Below are positions 12,884 to 23,200 of a stretch of DNA of 64,000 nucleotides, piece by piece. Position numbers and translations under genes: made by a program. Every line of letters starts with the position of its first letter. Position 1 is the first letter of the stretch. The notes below the pieces were generated by a model. That model made no database searches and was not told where the DNA came from. It saw nothing but the letters and a program-made list of their open reading frames with translations. The stretch comes from Blastomussa wellsi (lineage: Eukaryota; Cnidaria; Anthozoa; Scleractinia; Plerogyridae): contig OX393562.1 in the NCBI GenBank assembly GCA_947652115.1, positions 16,505,002 to 16,569,001 of the forward strand. Reading direction: 5' to 3'.

Positions 12884-15800
12884 ATTTATTCTTAAAATTC
12901 GCAAATTTCAGCCTCGATATTCTTATAAAGTGTATTATTTTAAAAGGGCGTACTGCCTTGGATGTGAAATGGCTGTTGGTATAGATTATGGGTAGTTGGC
13001 GATTTTGTCGTAAATTGTATTGTGCTGTTTCTCTAAAATGATCGGTATTTTTGAAACGCTCAAATCAATATTGATTTTTTAGTAAATTATCGAAAGTTTA
13101 GAAATATGAAGTGAAACATATTTACACCTGAATTAATATTTTTATTTTAGTTTTGGAGTTAAGTTAAGTATTGTAGGATAAAAATCGAACGACAGAACTT
13201 GAGGATGTACACTTTCGCGCAAAATTATCTAAAATTTCACTTTACAAACTTCATTTCCACTACATTTTCATTAATAGCCATTATATTGCCATTTCCATGA
13301 TTTGTGCCAGTTTTCAAATCATATCGTGTTAAAAGTTTGAAAGGGAAACTGAATATTCTTCAGTACTGTGAATCAATTTTCATGCGTTGCCCTTTTCAAG
13401 TTCACTCATCTTGTATGCGTTCTCCATAAATTTTTCATTGCTGGTTTTACATTCCGTTTGACATTTTATTTTCATTTCTTGCCAATATTTATTCCAAGAA
13501 ATTCAAATCAAAGCTTAAAGAGTGGTGCAATTATGATAAAAATAAGTCGAAGGGTCCCTATCTAAAAGCTTGCCTTTGTTTCTCTTTTGTGTCTTTTATT
13601 CGCTTAAGTCATTACGCTTCACAAACGAAAGCACCCTCTTTGTTCAACAGAACAATCAGGAGACGTTTATGCCTATTTTAATGGCTGTTAATGTCCACAG
13701 AAAGGATATTGCCTTTGTTTTAAAGTACTTATATGTTAACAATGCTCCTCCTTCTATTTTGTAGGCAAACACGTCAAAAAAGGTCAGTATATTGATTGTT
13801 CACGCTCAGCGCTAGCTGGCATAATTGTTTTCACTCTGTCGCAAGAGCGAGCCATTTATTTATTTCATTGCCTTTCATAAAATCACTTCTCGACACAAGT
13901 CGCACAGGCTTTGATGCGCCGAACTCGCTTGAAATGCTGAAGTTTCAGATTACGAGAAGGTCTGAAAACCTTTTCTTTAGCCCTGTGGGATTTGATTTCA
14001 GCAACTACAGTAAGTTGTTCAAAGTTGTAGTGCCTTACGAAGCCACGTTGCCATCTTGTTTCGTTTAGTCTGTATAACACATATAATTCCTTAGTACAGC
14101 GTATATGTTTACCACTCCAAGCTGTTTTTTCTTTCTTTGCTAATATGACGTGCCGTTGGGCACTATATTTTATCTCAAACGCCTTTTCTTTTTAATTTTG
14201 CGGATTTGAAGTTCGATGTTTGTCACTGAATATCTGTGTTTGACTTTTTCCTTGTAGGTGACCACCGGTCGTTCGGTAGTCAGCCGGGTAGTGCTCGAAG
14301 CTCCCTGTCTTCCTTGTCTGATTCAGTCCCAAATATTTGTTACTCATCAGAGGTTCGTGCCTTTTTACAAACTCTTGTTTTCTGTCACGCACTCCAGCGC
14401 CTCGCTTGTCATTCAATGCTAGTGTGCATCACGCGTGTTTCACCTCACGCACATTAACCGATGCCAGGTGTGATGTATTAAATTTCTAATAGAACAACAA
14501 CTATAGCAAAGATAATTTCAGATATTGTTACTGATGGAAATCTATATAATAGTAATACCTTTAATTGGTTTATTCCCCATATCCTGTACAATTGTTTTTA
14601 GTGATATTTGTTGTTGTTGTTGTGTTTTTCATCTTTATTGTATTGTCTGTTGTTTCATTTCTGTTTTCGTGAGCCAAACCATGTAATGGACTTCCATTGA
14701 ACACAGAAAGCCTTGCCGTATTCCAATAGACATTTCACCGTAGAGAGAGATGAACGGATCGTTGTTGTAGATGACGAATATAGTTTAAAAAAAGTCAAGT
14801 TTTTCGCACGAGTTAATTTATATCGGGTGGCATTGCTGATACATGAAATGGCCTTTGAACAACAACAGGAAATGAATCAATTGAAATGTTGGAGGAAGAG
14901 TAATTAGGTTCTTGCAAGACAAATTGGCAAACGTTTCCAAAACAATAATGTGGCCATTGTCATCACCATCAATTTCGTCAAGTAGTGCTCCTTATATCGC
15001 AAAGCATTGTTTTGCATTTAGAGCACCGGAAATTTTAAATTCGTCTTGAGAGCACTTACCAAATCGTCTATTACATACTAGCGATGCGGTACAACAAAAC
15101 AAGTTCAAGGCTAAAAGGTTCAAGTGCTTTGTACTATGTAACCAAACAAATTGTTATTATTGGTTTGTTTTTAGTCCTTGCACGTGGAGCAGAGACGAGA
15201 AAGCGAGTCATTCCAGTTCTGTAGAGTGGTTTTACCAGATCGCTCGTCCACCATTATACTGTGCAAGGAAGGTCAGACTCTACGCCAAGCCTTGGTGCAG
15301 TTATGCGACAGGAGACACCTCTCGCTTGTCGCACATGAAGTGTTTCTTGGCGGTGGAGACCAGGTAACTGTCACGACGAGTGTTTCGTGTATTGATCGAG
15401 TTTTTGCTATGGTTGTATGCCATTTGACAACTTATGCGTCAATTAACGTCTTCACTGGGAAGAGGTGCTTTGAAGTGTGCCTTCTATTATGATTTTATGC
15501 CTGATTGTTGCAAAGTTGTTGTTTTCAATAAACAATGAAATTTCAAATAGACGCAGAGATGGTGACTAGATTATGCCTCAGACACTATTGGTTAAATTGC
15601 ATCATGTAACACGAGAAACGTTCTTGAACTACGGCTTAACATGTCTGCAGTGTTGGAAAATAAGAGTTCTTGTCCGAATCACTTGTGATAGTGAAATAAT
15701 GATTAACCTGGCTATTCTGCCGTGACAATAGAAGTTCACAGTTACTTGTGTTAATTACATTGTTCGTGGCTAGTCTGACGCAGCGCTTGTCGTTTCGTCC

Positions 15801-18800
15801 CTGTCAAGGGACTATTGAGAGACCTTTCTGCTTGGCAAACTCGTTGAGCAACCTCGTTCCCAGGGTCCGGGTGGGCGGGAAGATGAGAGACCCTGGGAAC
15901 GAGGTTGCTCGTTGAGCATCGCGTTCAAAGTCCCGTTCGCCAAGAAAATAATATGCAGAGATTTATTGCAAGCAGTTACTAAATTTGTTTTTGTGTTTAG
16001 ATCAGTTTCATAGGAACTGGGAACACTTCTTATCGGGATTTGACCCTATCTTTTCTCTTCTAGTTCCTCGAAATGCCATAGTTCGAATTTCAAAACGATT
16101 CAAAAGTATCTCAAAGTTTCATTTACATTCCATTTGCCAAAGTCTCCACGAGGTCTCAAATATTCGTCGTGAATATTTGACATGTTATGTAATGATAATA
16201 GGACTGAGTGGAGTCCAATTCGGTCTGTAATCGCACGAGTGATTAACAAAATCCGATTAGATTAATTACGAGTATGATTGCAGGCAGACGTAGACGACAC
16301 GAAGCCCTGTTACCAATTAATCATAGCTATAACAAAATTGAAGAAAAACTTCCGCAAAGCAAAACCTGTTGACGATTTATCAGCAAAGTGATGGTTGAAA
16401 ATGAAATTTCTAGGAATATCAAGGAGTTTCAGTCTTATTAAGGAACCAATGAGCAGGCGTATGCGCAGCGAGCAAACCTTGTTATTGGACACTTTAGCCG
16501 CGAGAATTTTGTTATAATTGTGATTACAAGGAGTAATTGTTGTTGAACATTTTTCTTTGGTCACAGCTTGTGCCTCTAGAGGAACTAGACGAGGACATGT
16601 CCATTATGGGCGGAAGAGAGGTGGTGTTGGATCACAGAACGCTTTTCAGGTAAACAGATTAGCCAGTCCAGTCAGAACTCAAGGTAAAAAATGTGATCTG
16701 TAAGAAGCGCGGGAAATAGCACGCAATCTGATTGGCCAAAATGGTATCATCTTTGATCGTATTGGCTAGAAGCGCTTTAGTAATCAACTGAGCTACTTAA
16801 AACACGCCCAGCACATGACGGAGTTCCTAAAATCTCAGCAAAATCGCTTTGTTACGGGTTAATTTGTTGTTTTCAATGTAACTAAAAAGAATAACCCTCT
16901 TGTTCTTTGACATTGCAAATTCATACCGCGGTACCGAGCCACGTATTGTTTTTTCTCTAGTTCTGTGTTTTGCTTTTTCTTAAGCAGTGTTCACACTTGT
17001 TGCCCGGGCACGGTGTCCAGTGTGAGTCTCACTGGGCACTAATATATTGCCTTTGATTGGTCAATAACCCATGTTTTATCAGAGTATAAAACATAGAAAA
17101 GGCGTGTTTTGTTTTTGTTTTTCGCCAGCTTTGCTCGAGTGAAAATTCGCAAGAGATAACGGAGAACATTTTCTATGAAGCTGTAGAAATTGTCGATGAA
17201 ACTTCTAAGTTCGAGAGGAAAGTAGAAGAAGCGAAATTAAATTGCTTCAGTTTATCGACCGTGCGTGTTTTGTTGTTTTTACTTGCAGCGTATAAAATCT
17301 ATATCATAAAGCAAATAAAGAAGCCTAAGCCATGTATTATACTGTCATAAAACACTCTGGACATTTGAGAACACTCGAAAAATGTAGAAAACACTCGCCC
17401 TGCGTCTTTTCTACATTTCCCTCGTGTTCTCAAATGCCTGTCGAAACCTTGTACGCTGATTTCCAGTGTCTGAACACTACACATTTTTTTCCTCTGGTGC
17501 TCAGGTACCAGTGCTCGGACACCATGTGTAATCCAAGCCTTATTTCGTGCTTTACAGATTGGAACTCCCTAATGGTGCGATGTTGTGGATGAAAGTCAAA
17601 CCTAACCAGAGCGTAAAAGCTTGCCTGGAGCCCGTTCTCTCCCAGCAAGGCTTGTCTTCTGATCACGTGATTACACATTTAGTGAGTATCAGGAACAAAT
17701 GTCAGTTTTTTGATGGAAAGGCTTTCCACGCAGAATTGCTATGACGTAAACTTTACGTATGCTAGTTAAAGAGGCTGAGTGACGTAGCGGTTGGCTAAGT
17801 TTTCCATTTGTAACATAATCTAATTCTTTAGCTCATACATTTGGAAGACATCCAGCTCCTGTGATTCCCTTTTGTTGCAAACATTATTAATAAGCAACTT
17901 TTCCGTTCGATGATGTCTCGTTCTCTGCTTTTCAGGTGGGATGTGAAGTGCCCTTGGACCCTGGTATCCCAGCAGCCTCTATCGAGCATCGTCACGTGGT
18001 CGTTGAGACTGAGGAACAGTTTACAGGTATAGAATGCTAAATACGGGTTTGGCTGATTGTTATCCTAATATCCTAAATTAATGTCAAAACTGTTTGTGAC
18101 TCACGGCATCATTAAAATGCAAGGGTCACGGCAAAGTGAATAGATGGGATTCTAAAATCTGCGTCGTAGTTTGTGCATTTTGAAGAATTTAGCCTTAATT
18201 TTTCAAATTTGTCATTTGTAATCTGTCACAATCTTTTCCTCGTTCCCTGTTGGTTTAGTGTCACCTCTTAGGGGGTTTTCTTTCTTAGCAAACTATTATT
18301 TTGAGATTTCCTACAATTCACTTGTAATATGGTTCGTCTCAAAAACTGCTCAAAATATCGTGACTTCACTCCTGTGAGATAAAATGGCAGACGCATTCCA
18401 TACTTCCTCTTACATGCACAGGAAATTTTAAGACGGTTCAACTTCCTGTTGACGGCGGACAGGAAGTCTGTCAGAATTCTAAAGCCAAGCTACGTTGCCA
18501 CTTGCAGTTTCCATTGTGGGAATTTTCAAGTCCTCAAATATCACTCAGAGTCAGGAAGCAAATTTAATTCAACTATACCTAGCTTATCAGCTTTTAATCA
18601 GACAGAATTTTTTTCGCTGTCTGCCTTGCGGATGTAGTGAGATTAAAACTGTCAGATGTCAAATGTCCCTTTCAGAAGTTTATCAAACAGGCTGTAGTTT
18701 GCTTTTAATAGTCAATCATCTGAATTTAAAATTATTTGGAAATAATTTGCCTTAAATAGGCATTTAAAGATAAGTCGCTATATTGGCTCCGTTGAAGTGA

Positions 18801-20165
18801 GGAACTCAAAAGTTTGTCTTAAACCGTCTGGCATCATTCATATGCAGGCTGTCAGAGCTCACGCTACAAACACTCCATTGTTTGACGAACCTGGTTGTTT
18901 TCCATAACACCAAAGAGCTCTCTTGGAGGTTTTTTGGCACAGTTTGGACCCTTTTGTTTGCGTTGTGTGTCTCGCCAACCTGTAAATCAAACCAAATCTG
19001 CGAGCGGGCATAAACAAAACTGAGGTGTCTGCGAATCTGCCGTGACTCTTGTTTTTCGCACTTTCTCTGTGGATTCTCGAACAGAAGACAAAAGAAATCT
19101 ATTGAGGTCGACTTTACCTGCCCCAGCACTTGTGGGGATTTTCCTAAGCCCCTACCGATGTTGAAATTTGCCGTGAACGGTAAGTTACTCCCAGAGAGCG
19201 AGTGTTTTTTGTATCGTATCGTATTTTGCTGGTAATTTTCAGTTTCAATTTTGCTGCGTTGTTTTGGGCTTTCTCTGTGAAAGGAAAATATTTGCAACAA
19301 AAATAATTGAAATGTTCTTTAATAAGCGCTTCCATCATTATTGCAGTGAATTTTTCCACTGGTATCGACACTTCTTTCTTAATAATGGAATAATAGGTCG
19401 ATACACGTTTTTTGTCTTTCATTGTTTAGTCGCATTTACTTTATAGCTAGCTTGACTGAAATGATGAATGTTCCTGTTTGATCAAAATAATGTGTAAATT
19501 GCATTATAATAATTTGAGAGCTTCAGTTAAGAACTTCGCGTTTTAATCTGACTTCACCGGGAATATTACTTGTAATTTTCGTCAGTCATTGTTAGTTTTG
19601 AAGCTTAAAAGTTTCTGTGAATGAAACAGGTGGCACTATTCAATATCGCTGTTGGGGATTCTCAATTTAACTGTCTCTTTACATGAGATGAATTTGTTTT
19701 GCTGGTGAATGGTAAACCTATTTAAAATGATTACCACTTCTCTATATTCCTTGTTTTAATTGGTTTTTAAAATTTTTACAATTCAATTACGAAGTACCTT
19801 AAAATGCTGTCAGTTCAACTTTATTGACTTTATTAAGAAAAAGTTAGAAAGTCGAAAATTTTAAAAATGCCTCAGTCTCGATAGTCTTTACTTGCATTAT
19901 GCATAACGTGAAGTCGATCCTTTTTCCACCAAAATATTTATCAACGGCATGTACTAAAACAGGAAAATCAGAACAACGGACACCGGAACACCTAACACCG
20001 GAATACCACGGAACACCGGAACGCCAGAATTTTATTTTTTATAGGAATTTATTGGCATTTCACGTTATCTCCCCTCTATGAAACTACAATAGTTGTTTAA
20101 AAACGTTCTCTGGTTGAAATAATTTCAATAAGTACGCAATGCGGATCTACTTTTCTAATGAATAG

Positions 20166-20210
<45 letters not shown>

Positions 20211-23200
20211 GTATAACATTCGCTCCGACGAAGAGCTAACGCTCGAAACGTCAGCTCTTGAATCTCTTTACGGTGGCCAATTGACATTATCAACCCAGTT
20301 GATAAAACCAAATTATACTTTTCTAATGGCCACGCGCTGACCACGAAGCTCCTATACTGTAGAAATACGAGGAGCGCAGGAGAACTTGGAAGAATTTCCT
20401 GAATGTTGTGTGGGAAAGTACAACGAATTATCCATATCCATCGTTGTTTATAAGAAGACAAATGTTTCAAGCATTTTTGGCAAATATTTTAAACAAGTGT
20501 TGTTTTGATATTGAAATTGAAAGATGATTTGATGTTGAAAGTTTTCTGATATTAAAATTATTTTTACCAGAGAACGTTTTAAACAACTATTTTAGATTCA
20601 TACTGGGGAAATACCGTCAAATACCAATAAATTCCTATAAAAAAAACATAAAAAATAAAAGGCTGGTGCTCCGGTGTTCTGGTGTTCCGTGTTCCGGTGT
20701 TTTAGTACATGCCGTTCGTGAACTCTATGTTGAGTTTTTAATGTTTTTGTCACAGTCAGATCACAGTAAACATTTCAGGCCAGACAAAATAGCCATAATT
20801 TATTCGCCTCTCGTCTTCTGATTTTAAAGCAAGGAGTAGCTTGGCGTGGCCTTTCTCACACTAAGTTACTGGAATTAAATAAAAGACTTTAACCAAAAAT
20901 AGTCTTTTTTCGAGTTTGCTTTAGTTGTCACATACAGAGGAAGCAACTTGAATTTTGTGTTGGAAAAATATTTCAACCAAACAAGACCAAATGGATATAC
21001 CGGTTAACAGCTTTCCTTTGAATGGTCACACATTAGAGTTTAGTTCACAGACCTAAAAGTTAAATCCACCTTGTAAGGCAGCGCCACATGAAAGTTCTGC
21101 TCGTTAACTTTGATTTGAATTTTCACCCTATTTCATCTAAATCTGCGAAAGCAGACGCAAGTTTCTTCTTATACATCCCAGTAGGTGATACCAATTCGTT
21201 TTGGCTTTCTTGTTGTTTAGGAAATGCAAACACACAGTCCTCTCCTGGAAGGCCAACACTTGTACCAAGGACCTCGCGACGTGGCAGCAAGAAGAACGCA
21301 CTCGACGATCTCGCTTTCGAAGAGGTCATGCGCGGTAAACGCCAAACGCTCGGCAACGGACACTTCGACGAAGCGGGAGTCTGGGTTCGAACGTTGAAGT
21401 CTTCCTTGAGCGAGGAGTCTCTAAAGGAGTTGAATAGAGGAGAGGGTAGCTTTGGCAAGAGTTTGCTGAAGGCGCAAGGTCTGTTCGCAAGAAAACGAAG
21501 AGAGGGCAGCGAACAGGATAAATTAGCTCCCGTTGTCAGTAAAAGTGGGCGATTTGCTAACGAGAAGCCTACTGATGTAAAAGGTAGGAACTTATGAAGA
21601 TGTTTTCGTGTTTCTGTGTTTCTGTTACCTACTAAATACATTATTGAACGTCCAACAAATCACATTCAAGGGGAAGTGTTTGGAAGGAGCATGTTAAAAT
21701 CCCTTGTGTCTCCGTGTAAAATCTACGCCTTACAATATCAAAGTAGTTATTCTCCTTAGTGACGGCCATACTTTTCCTTTATTGTTTCTTCTGGGAATTT
21801 GGTAGAACGTCAGGTTGATTGTTTTATTTCGACACTGGTCCGCCTGGTAACATATCTATCCTAAGGCGAAATCGATGTTAATAAATTTTTACAAGTTGAA
21901 GATTTGACGTAGTAGTAGTAGTAAACTTTATTTCAACTCGGATTGAAGAGTAGCGCGTAAGCGCTAATATCTCCGAGAAATAAATACAGCAAAAATATAT
22001 GTACAATAAACAATGTATACATGCTTGTAAAATTATATGTTGAACACAATCAAGTAAGGATTAAGAAATTAATCTAACTAGTTACAAAGGCAAGGCAGTT
22101 GTTTCTAAAATAGGTTATATTGGTGGTAGTTCTAAGATCGTCGTTTAACATATTCCACAATTTGGGCGCAAGAAATTTGAAGGAATTTTTCCCGAAAAAT
22201 GTAGTATTTACGCGTGGTAATTGCAATTTGTTTATACCTCTAAGCCCATTAATGTTGGTTCTCGGTGTGAATAATGCTGTTATATAGGCAGGTGTGGCTG
22301 CTTGAAAGGACTTATGAACTAAAATCAACATATCGAGGAATCTACTCTTACTCAGGCCTACAAGGTCCAGACTTTCCAAAAGCACCTCATATGTGCTATC
22401 GTTATCACCTTGAGAATTATTCGTAAAGCATGTTTATTAAGGAGTTCTAATTTTTCCGAATTCCTAGCACCACAAAAATGCCAGATGGTGCTACAGTATT
22501 GAAAATGTGGCTTAATAAAAGCCTTGTAAAGCCGTGCTTTAGTTGAATTACTTAGGATATGTCTAAATCTCTTAATGACTTGAATTTGATTGTGTACTCT
22601 TGCACAGACGTCGAAATTCAATTAATCAACAATTTATATAGTTCTCAATCTCTCTGATGTTAATATTTTGCAAAGAAAACGCTTACTTTGGCCATACCAG
22701 TTGCCTAATTGTCTACATAATTTGAATTTCTATGCAGAGTTAAATTCTTGTTAATTGCTAGACAGAAAAAACAGCAGTAGTATTATTGGTTATTATTGCA
22801 ACCTTCCCAGCAGGTTCAATTTCTTGTTAGTGTCATTTTAAATTTACTTGTGCGAATTTGGTGATTGCAAGGAAAGCTACTTTGAGAAACTACTTTCAGT
22901 TGAAACTGTTAAATTTGGTCATCTTCCAGGATTTTCCAGTAAACAATTTTAAGTATACACGTAGTTAATCCGTTATCTGTACCAGAAAGCAGACAAGCAG
23001 TTGAAAGCTCCTTGCAGATCTTTTCATTCGTTACAATTTCAATCTTTTGGGATTTCAGCCAAGATGAGCTTAGTTTTGGCTTTAAAAAGTTTAATTAATC
23101 TTCTCGTGTTTACAAGTTTCTGTTTGCGGCAGGTGCAACTTTGCACTAAATTTGCCATTCTAATTCGTGCATTACACGCTAAAACAGACGTCATTGGCTC

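Noticed and set aside
18806..19300. 164-codon minus-strand open frame in an RGS intron
   Set aside because: No recognisable domain, composition close to intronic background, and no supporting splice sites.
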